This document shows, in pieces, positions 7,528-16,226 of a stretch of DNA of 48,001 nucleotides. The notes beneath the pieces were generated by a model. The model saw only the letters and a program-made list of their open reading frames with translations. It searched no databases and was not told where the DNA came from. Origin of the DNA: JABFRZ01 sp036376275 (GTDB taxonomy: Bacteria; Planctomycetota; UBA1135; GCA-002686595). The stretch covers positions 1-48,001 of the forward strand of contig DASVAP010000257.1 in the NCBI GenBank assembly GCA_036376275.1, in the 5' to 3' direction. Made by a program: the position numbers and the translations under genes. Position 1 is the stretch's first letter. The number at the start of each line of letters is the position of its first letter.

Positions 7528-9882
7528 ATGGGTCGCACGAGCTCGGCGGAGGGTGGGAGCAGGAGCAGGCCAGCCCCGGTGCTGGCCCTGGCACTCCTCT
7601 CCGCGTGCGGTCCTGGCGACTCCGCTCCGCGTCCGTCAGCGCCTGCGACGCTGGTCGTCCTCGACGGGCTCGACGACCGGCCGCTCGCCGGCGTGCGCAT
7701 TGCAGCGCGCGACGGGACGCCGCTGGGCGAGACCGACGCGAGCGGCGCCTGCGAGCTGCCCGCGACCGAGGAGCAGGACCGTGCCTGGTTCCACCTGGAG
7801 AAGCCCGGCTTCGGGCACGGCGTCGCGCATTCCAGGTGGGCAACGGTGATGGAGGTCGTGCTGGTCCCGCTCGTCACGCTCCACGGCCGGGTGCTCGCGG
7901 CGGACTCCGGCGAAGCCGTGCCCGGAGCACGCGTGAGCCTTCCGCGCATGCAGTGCAGCTGCCCTGTCGCGGAGACGCGCGCCGATGCGGCGGGGCGCTA
8001 CGAGCTCGCCGTCGACCCGTTCGACCTGCAGCTCTCTTCCCTTTCGGTTGACGCGCCAGGTTTCGCGCCGAGCAAGCCTCGGCCTCGGCTGGAGAGCGCC
8101 CACTGGATGCCGCGGCAGCTCGATCTCGAGATCCAGCGCGGCGTCGAGCTCGCCGGTCGGGCCGTGGACCTCGAAACAGGGCGGGGGCTGCTGGCCGAGG
8201 TCGCGGGTCACCCGACTGCCCAGGACGGGAGCTTCACCCTGCGCGTGCTGCCGGAGCGGGGCTTCGCCGAGCTGGTCGTGCGGGCCGAAGGCCACTGCGC
8301 CCTGTACGCGAGCATCCCCGAGGCCGAGCTCGCGCGTGCCGAGCCCTGGCGCTTCCCGCTCGCGCGCGGGACGGCGCTGGAGGGTGTGGTGCGCGACGAG
8401 GCAGGGCGCGGGCTGGTGGGCATCGAGGTGAACCTCTACGGGCACGCCCTGGCTCCGGAAGCGCGGACCCTCGAGGAGTCGGAGCGCGCCCGGGAGCTCG
8501 CCGCGCTGCCGCCCGGCTGGCGGCTCGAGCTCGACTCCCGTGCTCCCTGGGAGCCGCCGAGCACGACGACGGACGCCGGGGGCCGCTTCCGCTTCGAGGG
8601 GCTGCCGCCGTGGAGTCGCTCGCTGCGGCTCTCCGCCCACGACGGAGCCTTCCGCGGTTGCGAGCAGGAGATCGGACCGCTCGCCGGACCGGGTGCCGCG
8701 ACGAGGGTCGAGCTCGCGCTCGGCTCCGAGCGGTATCCCGAGCGGGCCGAGATCACCGGCAGGATCCGCGTGAACGGCTTCGAGGGCGAGCTGCCCGGTG
8801 AGCTCGCGTGGAAGGGACGCACCCGGGCGGGCCGCGCCTCGACGCGCGGCGCGCTGCGTCTCGCGGTCGAGAGCGGGGAGGTCGCGCTCCGCGTTGCTCT
8901 CGACGACTTCCCCGCGCCGACCTCGGGGAACGAGGTCGTGCTGGTGCACCGCGGCGGCTTCCTCGAGCGCGACCTCGACGTGCGGGTTCCGGCCCGCCCC
9001 ATCCAGGGACGCGTGCGCTTCGAGGACGGGCCGGCAGTGCGCGTCCGGGTGAGCGCGCGGGGTCAGTCGCCCCGTTCCGTCGGTGAAGCCCCGCGCTGGC
9101 TCGCGGCCGACGTGCGCACCGACTCCGAGGGCCGCTTCCGCTTCGATGCGCCCGACCTCGGGCAGCCCTACGAGGTCACCGTGCACGTCGGCGAGGGTGG
9201 GCGCGTGCTCGAGGTGTGGCCGGGAGACGACGAGCTCGACATCGAGCTCCGGCGCCCGGCGGTGCTGGCCCTGCGCGCCACCGAGGCCGCCTCGGGGCGC
9301 GCGCTCACGCCCCGGGAGGTCCACTTCTGGTGGAAGGTCGCGGGCTCGGCCGAGCTCCGGCACGTGCAGCTCGACTGGGCTCCGGTGGACGAAGGCTGGC
9401 ACCGCGTCCTGGTTCCGAACGGCGCCCTCGAGCTCGAGGTCTGGCCCGCTCCGGACTCCATGCTCATGCCCGCTCGCGGGCGGCACGTGCTCGCCCAGCC
9501 CGGAAGCGAGCCGACCGAGGTCGCGATCGCGCTGCAGCCCGGCCTCGCCCTCCACCTCGGGCTCGACCCGAGCTCCGGACCGTTCCCGCTCGGCCACGCC
9601 CTCCTGCTCCTGGAGGAGGCAGATCGCGATGCGGTACGCACACCGCTCCGCGACCTCGATGGATGCGGCCCGCGCTGCCCCTACGAGGTCGTGAGCACGC
9701 AGCCTTTCCTCATGCGCGAGCTCCGCCTCGACACGACGGGCACAGCCGTCGTCCACGGGCTCGAGCCGGGCCGCTACGTGCTGCGCGCCTTCCCCGCCGA
9801 TCTCGTGCTCGAGCCGGAGACGATCCAGCTCGAAGCATCGACGACCGCGCCCGTGCTCGTGCGCTGGCAGAAAGCACGCTGA
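7528..9882 (+). CDS. Large lipoprotein with repeated carboxypeptidase-regulatory-like domains
   Basis: This 784-aa predicted lipoprotein has a basic N-terminus, then LALALLSAC, a good lipobox with the modified Cys near residue 24. Beta-sandwich CarboxypepD_reg-like units recur, each opening with the pattern G-x-V-x-D-x-x-G-x-P-V-x-G-A-x-V. They are seen near residues 41, 117, 208, 284 and 409, with further degenerate units to the C-terminus. These folds usually serve as adhesive, structural or carbohydrate-contacting modules on the cell surface. No catalytic motif is apparent. The gene lies 184 bp upstream of the sigma-factor fusion, in the same direction, and that protein carries the same kind of domains outside the cytoplasm, so the two may work together (inference). 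The start is ATG 7528. Confidence 0.75.
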   Translation: MGRTSSAEGGSRSRPAPVLALALLSACGPGDSAPRPSAPATLVVLDGLDDRPLAGVRIAARDGTPLGETDASGACELPATEEQDRAWFHLEKPGFGHGVAHSRWATVMEVVLVPLVTLHGRVLAADSGEAVPGARVSLPRMQCSCPVAETRADAAGRYELAVDPFDLQLSSLSVDAPGFAPSKPRPRLESAHWMPRQLDLEIQRGVELAGRAVDLETGRGLLAEVAGHPTAQDGSFTLRVLPERGFAELVVRAEGHCALYASIPEAELARAEPWRFPLARGTALEGVVRDEAGRGLVGIEVNLYGHALAPEARTLEESERARELAALPPGWRLELDSRAPWEPPSTTTDAGGRFRFEGLPPWSRSLRLSAHDGAFRGCEQEIGPLAGPGAATRVELALGSERYPERAEITGRIRVNGFEGELPGELAWKGRTRAGRASTRGALRLAVESGEVALRVALDDFPAPTSGNEVVLVHRGGFLERDLDVRVPARPIQGRVRFEDGPAVRVRVSARGQSPRSVGEAPRWLAADVRTDSEGRFRFDAPDLGQPYEVTVHVGEGGRVLEVWPGDDELDIELRRPAVLALRATEAASGRALTPREVHFWWKVAGSAELRHVQLDWAPVDEGWHRVLVPNGALELEVWPAPDSMLMPARGRHVLAQPGSEPTEVAIALQPGLALHLGLDPSSGPFPLGHALLLLEEADRDAVRTPLRDLDGCGPRCPYEVVSTQPFLMRELRLDTTGTAVVHGLEPGRYVLRAFPADLVLEPETIQLEASTTAPVLVRWQKAR

Positions 9883-10066
9883 GGCCCGGGAGCGGTTCCG
9901 AAGCCGTGCGGGAAGGCAGCGCGCCCGTCTCGCACCGGCACGGCGCCACGGCCGACCCTGGGAGCGATCGACGGGGTGGAGCTCGACCCGCGGCCCTGAC
10001 TCGGGGTCCCGGCCGGGGCACGATTCGTGCGACGCTGGAGCCCCCGGCGGCATCTCCGGAGTGAGC

Positions 10067-13027
10067 ATGACCGATCTCCCCTCCCGCCCGCTCGATCCGG
10101 CCGAGCTCCTGGCGCAGCGTGCCTGGATGCGGCGCTTCGCGGCCGCGCTGGCCGGCGCGGAGGGCGAGGATCTCGTGCAGGAGGCCTGGGTCCGCGTCCT
10201 GAGCGGTCGCGCGCCGGCGCTGGCACGACCGCGGGCGTGGCTGGCGCACGTGCTGCGCAACGCGGCGCGCATGCAGAAGCGCGGCGCGCTCCGGCGCGAG
10301 CAGCGCGAGGTGCAGGCGGCGCGCGAGGAAGCCCTGGCGTCGACCGACGAGCTCGTGGCCCAGGCCGAGCTCGAGCAGCTCGCCGTGCGCGCCGTCCTCG
10401 CGCTGCCCGGGCTGTACCGCCAGGCGCTGCTCCTGCGCTACGTGCGCGGCCTCGAGCCCAGCGAGATCGCCAGGCAGCTCGGGCTCCCGCCCTCGACCGT
10501 GCGCAACCGCATCGCGCGCGGCCTGGCGGAGGTGCGCGCGGAGCTCGACCGGCGTCACGGGCGGCGCGAGGCGTGGCTCGCGCTGCTCGCGCCGGGGGCA
10601 GCGCTGGGAAAGGGTACGGCAACCATGGTCGTGGGCAGTGGGACCTGGATGAGCACGAAATCGATCGCGGCCTGCGCGGCCCTGGCCGCGGCGGCCGGGT
10701 TGCTGTGGGTCGGTGTCACCCGCCGCGGAGACACGGGGCAGGCGCCAGCGTCGAGCGCGCCCTCCGCCTTCGCGCACGCGGATCCCGCGCCTTCCGCCGC
10801 GGAGCTGCTGGCCGACCCGCCGCGGGCCGGCGCGAGCGAACGCCGAGAGATCGTGCCTCCTGGTGTCGCGGCCATGACGGCGACCGAGCTCGTCGTCCAC
10901 GTGACCTGGCACGACGGCACGCCGACGGCGGACCTACCGCTGCAGGTCCAGAGCCTCGAGGTCGAACCCTACGGGCTCCTGACCACGGGCACGACCGACG
11001 CCTCCGGTACGGCGCGCTTCACGGCGCTTCCGCCCGGGCCGCAGTGGCTCGACACCCTGCGCGACTGGGCTGGCTACGTCCACCTCGTGCCCGGCGAGCC
11101 GCAGACGCTCGAGCTCGCCCTCCCGCCCGGGCTGGACGTGGACTGCCGCGTCGTGGACCGTGCAGGTGCGGGCGTGGCCGGGGCCGAGGTCTGGCTGTCG
11201 GAATTCGGCGGAGGGGGGCCCGGACTCGTCGTCGGCCGCACGGACGCCGGCGGGTGGCTCGCCCTGCGTGACCTGCCATGCCAGCACCGCTCGCTCGCCG
11301 CCCGCGCCGGAGGCCACTCGCCCTCGACCCGCCGCGAGTTCCGCGGCCTTCCGGGCGCGCGCCTCGCGGTCCGGCTCGTCCTTCCGGGTCCGGGCGCATC
11401 GCTGATCGGCGTGGTGCAGGACTCGAGCGGGACGCCTCTCGCCGGGGCCGAGGTCCTGATCGGCGACCAGTTCCCGCCCGGCGGGGAGCGGGCGGACGGC
11501 GAGGAAGTCGCAGGAGCCCCGCAACGACACGCGCTGAGCGACGCGGACGGGAGCTTCCTGGTGCACGAGCTGGCGCCCGGGCCGCTCGAGCTCCAGGCGC
11601 GCGCCCCGGGCTACGCCACGGCCCGCGCGTACGTGGAACTCGCCCCGAACGAGACCGGGCACTGCACGCTCGTGCTCCCGGCCGAGGCCAGCGTGGCTGG
11701 CGTCGTGCGCGATGGCAGCGGCCGCCCGGTGGCAGGCGTGAACATCACGGGAGCCGCACACTCCGACTTCCGGGAGCGCTGGACGCGCACGGCGGCCGAC
11801 GGGAGCTTCGTCCTGGGCGGGCTGGAGGCGGGGCGTTGCCTGCTCGTGGCGGATGGCGACAGGGCCGACGGCGGCACGACCGGTCACGCGCGGACCGAGC
11901 TCGAGCTGCGCGCGGGCGAGGAGGCGCGCTGGGACGCCGTGCTCACGGTCGGCGGCGTGGTGGCGGGCGTGGTGCTCGACGAGCGCGGCGCGCCGCTCGC
12001 GCGCTGGCACGTCGCCGCCGTCGAGCACGAGGGCTCGGACGACTGGCTGCGCTCGGCCTACACCGACGCGGCCGGCCGCTTCCGCATGGAGGACTGCCCG
12101 GCCCAGCGCTTCCTGCTCGCGCTGCGCGCCCCGGAGGAGGAATGGGGCGACCCCGTGCTGGTGGTCGAGGACTTCCAGGTGGGCGACGAGGCGCTCGTCC
12201 TGCGCGCGCTGGACGAGTGCCGGCCGAGCGCTTTCGTCGAAGGCCGCCTGGTCGCCGCCGACGGTGGGCAGCTGGTCGAGGTGGAGCTGGGGCTCTTCTC
12301 GGTGCGCATGGGCGCGGCCCTCGACACGCACGTGCCCGACGCGGACGGACGCTTCCACATCGGCCCGCTGCGCTCGGGCGAGTACGTGCTCGGCGCCGAG
12401 GCCGTGCTCGACGAGTCCGCGGGCCTGTACCCGTTCCGCCGGTGGCGCGTCGCGCTCCAGGCTGGCGAGACGGAGGACCTCGGGAACCTGGTGCTCGAGC
12501 GCGGCGGCTGGATCCGCCTGCGCGCCGTCGCCCAGGGCGGTGCAGCGCTGCCCCCGGGCCCGGTCCTGGAGGACGTGCAACTGCTGGTCGACGGCGAGGG
12601 CCTGGGCTGGATGAGCTTCGTGGGCACGGAGGGACACTCCGGGCCGCTCGCCCCCGGCACGTACCTCGTCCGTTCGCGCGAGGGAACCTGGCGCGCGCCC
12701 GACGCCGAGGTCGAGGTGCGGCCGGGCGCGACGACCGAGCTCGAGCTCGCCTTCGAGCCCACCACGGAGCGGCTCGTCGAGGTCGTCTTCCCGGAGGGCG
12801 AGCCCGGGAGCGTGCTCGAGCTGCGCGTGCTGGATGCCGCCGGGCGTGCGTTCGACGACATCGACGACGATCTGGGCGCGGGTCGCTACAGCGCCTGGGT
12901 CGGCGGACTCCTGCCCGGCGGCTACACCGTCGAGGCACGCGCCCCGGACGGACGCAGCGCGTCGGGCGAGCTGCGCGTGCTCGACCTGGCCGCCGACGAG
13001 ACTCCGCTGGTCCTGACCCTGCGTTGA
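10067..13027 (+). CDS. ECF-type sigma factor fused by a membrane helix to CarboxypepD_reg-like extracytoplasmic repeats
   Basis: This 986-aa protein starts at ATG 10067 with GGAG 5 nt upstream; GTG 10061 is an alternative. Residues about 20-75 are sigma region 2 (GEDLVQEAWVRVL, then RPRAWLAHVLRNAAR). Residues about 105-160 are sigma region 4 with the helix-turn-helix LEPSEIARQLGLPPSTVRNR. A single hydrophobic segment, about 199-218 (SIAACAALAAAAGLLWVGV), follows. The remaining roughly 750 residues are repeated beta-sandwich units with the CarboxypepD_reg opening motif near 355, 448, 543 and 631. This predicts a sigma factor held at the membrane with its C-terminus outside. C-terminally extended ECF factors are known in planctomycetes. 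No anti-sigma gene is adjacent, so the extension may replace it. An internal ATG (MSTKSIAA, about residue 195) could allow separate expression of the membrane part. Confidence 0.85.
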   Translation: MTDLPSRPLDPAELLAQRAWMRRFAAALAGAEGEDLVQEAWVRVLSGRAPALARPRAWLAHVLRNAARMQKRGALRREQREVQAAREEALASTDELVAQAELEQLAVRAVLALPGLYRQALLLRYVRGLEPSEIARQLGLPPSTVRNRIARGLAEVRAELDRRHGRREAWLALLAPGAALGKGTATMVVGSGTWMSTKSIAACAALAAAAGLLWVGVTRRGDTGQAPASSAPSAFAHADPAPSAAELLADPPRAGASERREIVPPGVAAMTATELVVHVTWHDGTPTADLPLQVQSLEVEPYGLLTTGTTDASGTARFTALPPGPQWLDTLRDWAGYVHLVPGEPQTLELALPPGLDVDCRVVDRAGAGVAGAEVWLSEFGGGGPGLVVGRTDAGGWLALRDLPCQHRSLAARAGGHSPSTRREFRGLPGARLAVRLVLPGPGASLIGVVQDSSGTPLAGAEVLIGDQFPPGGERADGEEVAGAPQRHALSDADGSFLVHELAPGPLELQARAPGYATARAYVELAPNETGHCTLVLPAEASVAGVVRDGSGRPVAGVNITGAAHSDFRERWTRTAADGSFVLGGLEAGRCLLVADGDRADGGTTGHARTELELRAGEEARWDAVLTVGGVVAGVVLDERGAPLARWHVAAVEHEGSDDWLRSAYTDAAGRFRMEDCPAQRFLLALRAPEEEWGDPVLVVEDFQVGDEALVLRALDECRPSAFVEGRLVAADGGQLVEVELGLFSVRMGAALDTHVPDADGRFHIGPLRSGEYVLGAEAVLDESAGLYPFRRWRVALQAGETEDLGNLVLERGGWIRLRAVAQGGAALPPGPVLEDVQLLVDGEGLGWMSFVGTEGHSGPLAPGTYLVRSREGTWRAPDAEVEVRPGATTELELAFEPTTERLVEVVFPEGEPGSVLELRVLDAAGRAFDDIDDDLGAGRYSAWVGGLLPGGYTVEARAPDGRSASGELRVLDLAADETPLVLTLR

Positions 13028-13046
13028 AGCGGGCTGCGGCCGCGCC

Positions 13047-15092
13047 TCAGCCGCTCCGCTTCGCGGCGCGCTTGCGCCGGCCCTTGCCGGGAGCGGGCGC
13101 GGCCCGCGGCTTCCCGCGCTTGGCCGCACGCACGGCCTTGGACCAGTCCTTGGGCGGCTCCTCGCCCTTGAGCTCGAACAGGAAGCGCGAGGGCAGCGAG
13201 TCCTCGCCGCGCCCGAAGCGCGCGCGCGCCAGGGCCTGGCACAGGGTCAGGCTGTGCTGCGCGCGCGTGATGCCGACGTACATCAGGCGGCGCTCCTCCT
13301 CGACCGTGCCCTCGGCCACGGCGCGGCGGTGCGGCAGGAGGCCCTCCTCGAGGCCCACCAGGTAGACGCGCGGGAACTCCAGGCCCTTGGCGGAGTGCAG
13401 CGTCATGAGCGTGACCGCGCGGCGCTCGCCCTCGAGGCTCGGGTCGTCGTCGTCCTGCTCCTCGAGCGTCAGGGCCTGCAGGAAGGCGGCCAGGGTGGCG
13501 TCCTTCTTCTTGCCGCCGAAGCGGCGCGCGAAGTCGAGCAGCTCCTCGACCGCCGCCCAGCGGCGCGTGCGCTCGAGCGGGTCGGGGTAGAGGCGCTCGA
13601 CCTCGGCCCGGTAGCCGACGGCCTCCAGCAGGCGCTCGATGCGCGCGACCAGCGTGAGGCCGGTCTCGGCCTTCACCGTCCCGAGCAGGCGGTAGAGGTC
13701 GCGCCCGGCGGCGGCCGCGACCGGCGTGACGCCCTCCAGGTCGGCGGCCTCCTCGAAGGCCTGCGGCAGCGAGCAGCGGCGCGTGGCGGCGTGGGCCAGC
13801 ACGCGCTCCAGGCTCTTCGCGCCGATCCCGCGCGGAGGCGCGCCGGCGGCGCGCGCCAGGGCCAGCTCGTCGTCCGGCTGCACGCACAGCTTGAGGTAGG
13901 CCAGCACGTCGCGCACCTCCTTGCGGTCGAAGAAGGAGCGCCCGCCCACCAGCACGTAGGGGATCGCGCGCGCGCGGAAGGCCTCCTCGTAGGCGCGCGC
14001 CTGCGGTCCAGTGCGGAACAGAACCGCGAAGTCGCCGAAGCGCGCCGCGCGCCGCCCCACCAGCGCGACGATGTCGCGCGCGACGTGGTCGGCCTCCTCG
14101 GCCTCGCCCTCGGCGGTCACCAGGCGCACGGGCTCGCCGGGGCCGAGGGCCGAGCGCAGCTCCTTGGGGTGGCGGTCCGGGTTGTTGGCGATGACCCGGT
14201 TGGCCGCGCGCAGGATCGGCTCGGTCGAGCGGTAGTTCGTCTCCAGGCGCACGACCTTGGCGCCCTTGAAGTCCTTCTCGAAGGACAGGATGCGCGTGAC
14301 GTCGGCCCCGCGCCAGCCGTAGATCGACTGGTCGTCGTCCCCCACCACGCACAGGTTGCGGTGCGCCCCGGCGATGGCGCTCACGATCTCGTACTGCGGC
14401 GCGTTGGTGTCCTGGTACTCGTCGACCAGCACGAACCGGAAGCGTTCGCGCAGCGCGGCGAGCGGTCCGTCCTTCTTCTTCAGGAGCTGCACCGTGCGCA
14501 GCAGGAGGTCGTCGAAGTCGAGCGAGCGGGCCCGGGAGAGCTCCTCCTCGTAGCGCGCGAAGGCGCGCCCGATCAGCTCCTCCTGCTCGTCGGCGGCCTT
14601 CGCCAGGTACGCGTCGGCGGCCACCAGCCGGTTCTTGAGCAGGGAGATGCGCGCCTGCAGGTCGCCGGCCTGCATCGTCGCGCCCTCGACCTGCAGCGTG
14701 CGCAGGACGCCGCGCAGCAGCGCGAGCTGGTCCGAGCCATCGCTGATCGTGAAGGCCTTGCCGACCCCCACCTGGGCCCCGTGCTCGCGCAGGACCTCCA
14801 GGCAGAAGGCGTGGAAGGTGCCGACGAAGGGCAGCGCCGCGCGCTCGGCGCCGATCAGGTGCGCCAGGCGCTCGCGCATCTCGCGCGCGGCCTTGTTGGT
14901 GAAGGTCACGGCCAGGACGCGCTCGGGCGCCACGCCCTTCGAGACGAGGTGCGCGATGCGCACCGTGATCACGCGCGTCTTGCCGCTGCCGGCCCCGGCC
15001 AGCACGAGCAGCGGCCCCTCGCCGTGCAGCACCGCCGCGCGCTGCTCGGCGTTCAGCTTCGAGAGGTCCGGCGCGGGCGAGGAGGCGGCCAC
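13047..15092 (-). CDS. uvrD: UvrD/PcrA-type superfamily 1 DNA helicase
   Basis: This 681-aa ATP-dependent 3'-5' DNA helicase for repair and replication-fork rescue starts at GTG 15092. The SF1A motifs are complete: Walker A AGAGSGKT (32-39), DEYQ (224-227), GDDDQSIYGWRGAD (251-264), LETNYRST, TLHSAKGLEF and MYVGITRAQ. Length is close to the usual 650-750. The C-terminal 35 residues are a Lys/Arg/Ala-rich tail like the basic tails of PcrA proteins, although the RNA-polymerase-binding Tudor fold cannot be confirmed. Its promoter appears to be TTGAGC-N16-TACCCT, directly abutting the 162-bp palindrome. It is convergent with the sigma fusion, with only 19 bp between stops. Rep, UvrD and PcrA cannot be separated by eye. 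Confidence 0.92.
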   Translation of the reverse strand: MAASSPAPDLSKLNAEQRAAVLHGEGPLLVLAGAGSGKTRVITVRIAHLVSKGVAPERVLAVTFTNKAAREMRERLAHLIGAERAALPFVGTFHAFCLEVLREHGAQVGVGKAFTISDGSDQLALLRGVLRTLQVEGATMQAGDLQARISLLKNRLVAADAYLAKAADEQEELIGRAFARYEEELSRARSLDFDDLLLRTVQLLKKKDGPLAALRERFRFVLVDEYQDTNAPQYEIVSAIAGAHRNLCVVGDDDQSIYGWRGADVTRILSFEKDFKGAKVVRLETNYRSTEPILRAANRVIANNPDRHPKELRSALGPGEPVRLVTAEGEAEEADHVARDIVALVGRRAARFGDFAVLFRTGPQARAYEEAFRARAIPYVLVGGRSFFDRKEVRDVLAYLKLCVQPDDELALARAAGAPPRGIGAKSLERVLAHAATRRCSLPQAFEEAADLEGVTPVAAAAGRDLYRLLGTVKAETGLTLVARIERLLEAVGYRAEVERLYPDPLERTRRWAAVEELLDFARRFGGKKKDATLAAFLQALTLEEQDDDDPSLEGERRAVTLMTLHSAKGLEFPRVYLVGLEEGLLPHRRAVAEGTVEEERRLMYVGITRAQHSLTLCQALARARFGRGEDSLPSRFLFELKGEEPPKDWSKAVRAAKRGKPRAAPAPGKGRRKRAAKRSG

Positions 15093-15102
15093 GGGGGCGC
15101 GC

Positions 15103-15130
15103 AGGGTACGCGCGCCGCGGCGCCGCTCAA
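15103..15130 (-). promoter_or_regulatory. Candidate promoter of the UvrD-type helicase
   Basis: On the minus strand TTGAGC (15130-15125), a 16-nt spacer and TACCCT (15108-15103) end 10 nt before the GTG start. This would give an almost leaderless mRNA. The -35 box touches the end of the palindromic repeat that begins at 15131. Confidence 0.5.
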
Positions 15131-15292
15131 GAGGCTATCCCAGAGCCCGTCACGAGCCTCTTCCGCCGTCCTCCGCCGCCTGGCGTCGTTGCTCCTCCTC
15201 GGCGTATCGCCCTGGATACGCGGTCGTCGTCGCGCCTCGCCCGCCGGCGGATGCCGGCGGAACCTGCTCAGGACGGGTTCTGGGAAAGCCTC
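15131..15292. repeat. 162-bp imperfect palindrome, copy 2
   Basis: The terminal arms 15131-15151 (GAGGCTATCCCAG...) and 15272-15292 (...CTGGGAAAGCCTC) are 21-bp inverted repeats with two mismatches. Further paired blocks (TTCCGCCG, TCCGCCG) lead to a central hairpin GCGTATC/GATACGC near 15202-15222. The core 15183-15237 matches the core of copy 1 (minus strand of 101-154) at about 80%. The element occupies nearly the whole gap between the helicase promoter and the lipoprotein gene on its other side, and its last two bases form part of that gene's stop codon. No transposase is present in the window, so it would be non-autonomous if mobile. Confidence 0.8.
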
Positions 15293-15731
15293 AGGCGTCT
15301 TCCTCGACCGGCTGCGGGCGCTTCGGGCGCAGCTCGACCGTGAGGTCGCGCAGCAATCCCTCGCGCCGGGCCGTGAGCCTCCAGTCCGGGCCGAAGAACA
15401 GGACCGCGCCGCGCATGCGCTCGTCGATCTTGTCGTACTCGAAGGAGGCCGAGAGCGCGCGGTAGACCGGGATGCTGAGGCGCAGGCCCAGGTCGCGCTG
15501 GTCGTACCAGCCGTAGGCCAGCACGGCGCTCGCGCGCCCGTCCTCGACGTGCTCCCAGACCCACAGGGGCGCGCCCAGCTCGGCCAGGCACGCGGCGAGG
15601 TCGGCCTCCGCCGGCCGCAGGCGCTCCAGGGCCGCGGACGTGACCGGCGTGTGGCGCGACTGGCGCTCCCAGGCGACGCGCAGGCAGCCCGAGCAGGCCA
15701 GGGCGACGAGCAGCGCCGCGACCGCCCTCAC
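15291..15731 (-). CDS. Small predicted lipoprotein of unknown function
   Basis: This 146-aa protein starts at GTG 15731, which overlaps the TGA of the upstream gene (GTGA), so it is probably translationally coupled. The N-terminus MRAVAALLVALACSGC is a short hydrophobic signal with a lipoprotein-like Cys, although the lipobox is not classical. The mature part has conserved-looking segments LGAPLWVWEH, YGWYDQRDLGLRLSIP and GAVLFFGPDWRLTARREGLLRDL, with no family I recognise. The stop codon TGA uses T from flanking DNA and GA from the end of the 162-bp palindrome, so the C-terminus may have been reset by insertion of the repeat. Confidence 0.65.
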   Translation of the reverse strand: MRAVAALLVALACSGCLRVAWERQSRHTPVTSAALERLRPAEADLAACLAELGAPLWVWEHVEDGRASAVLAYGWYDQRDLGLRLSIPVYRALSASFEYDKIDERMRGAVLFFGPDWRLTARREGLLRDLTVELRPKRPQPVEEDA

Positions 15732-16108
15732 TCGTGCAGCTCCTCCCAGGGCATCGCGTACTCGGGCTGGTCGCCCTCCAGCGTGATCCCGACGTGCGTC
15801 AGGACCTGTTCCTCGTCGAAGAACAGCCAGGCGCGGTCCGCGCGCGCGTCCTCGTTCTGGAAGGCGAGCACGACCAGGAACAGGACCGCGCGCTTGGTCT
15901 GCGAGAACTGGTAGCGGTAGGCGCTGCGCTTGCCGAGCTGCACGACCTCGACCGGCGCGCCCAGGCGCTCGACGACCTCGCGCGCGGTCGTCCGGCCGGG
16001 CTCCAGCGCCGCCAGGGACTCGCGCGCGAGCGGCCGGTTGTCGGTCGAGCGCGTCAGCGCGCAGGCCGGGGCGAGCGTCAGGAGGAGCGCGAGGAGACCG
16101 GTGCGCAT
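15728..16108 (-). CDS. Small lipoprotein with BamE/SmpA-like motif
   Basis: This 126-aa protein starts at ATG 16108 with a signal MRTGLLALLLTLAPAC, giving a lipoprotein-like Cys at 16. LEPGRTTAREVVERLGAP (about 34-51) resembles the G-x-T-x-x-x-V-x-x-x-L-G-x-P signature of BamE/SmpA/OmlA folds, which sit on the periplasmic face of the outer membrane. The next strand region AYRYQFSQTKRAVLFLVVLAF and the terminal WLFFDEEQVLTHVGI also fit a two-helix plus sheet fold. It overlaps the following lipoprotein gene by 4 bp. A hexamer TATCCT lies 31 nt upstream (16145-16140) as a possible -10. A role in envelope assembly is inferred from fold similarity only. Confidence 0.65.
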   Translation of the reverse strand: MRTGLLALLLTLAPACALTRSTDNRPLARESLAALEPGRTTAREVVERLGAPVEVVQLGKRSAYRYQFSQTKRAVLFLVVLAFQNEDARADRAWLFFDEEQVLTHVGITLEGDQPEYAMPWEELHE

Positions 16109-16226
16109 GCGGGGAGGGAAGAGGCGCGGGAAGCGCGCGAGGATACGCGGCCGGCTTCCGGCCCCGGAAGGGCTTTCCACCGGCCGCGCGGCGTCTTCGG
16201 GGGAATACTTCGAGCGAGGCAACCCC

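Noticed and set aside
10067..10700. Separate sigma-factor gene followed by a separate membrane-protein gene
   Set aside because: The frame is continuous through the helix, there is no stop codon, and no ribosome site is evident before the internal ATG. The fusion reading is simpler, although internal initiation stays possible.
15131..15292. Complete insertion sequence
   Set aside because: At 162 bp there is no room for a transposase, and no clear target duplication is visible. Only a non-autonomous element can be proposed.
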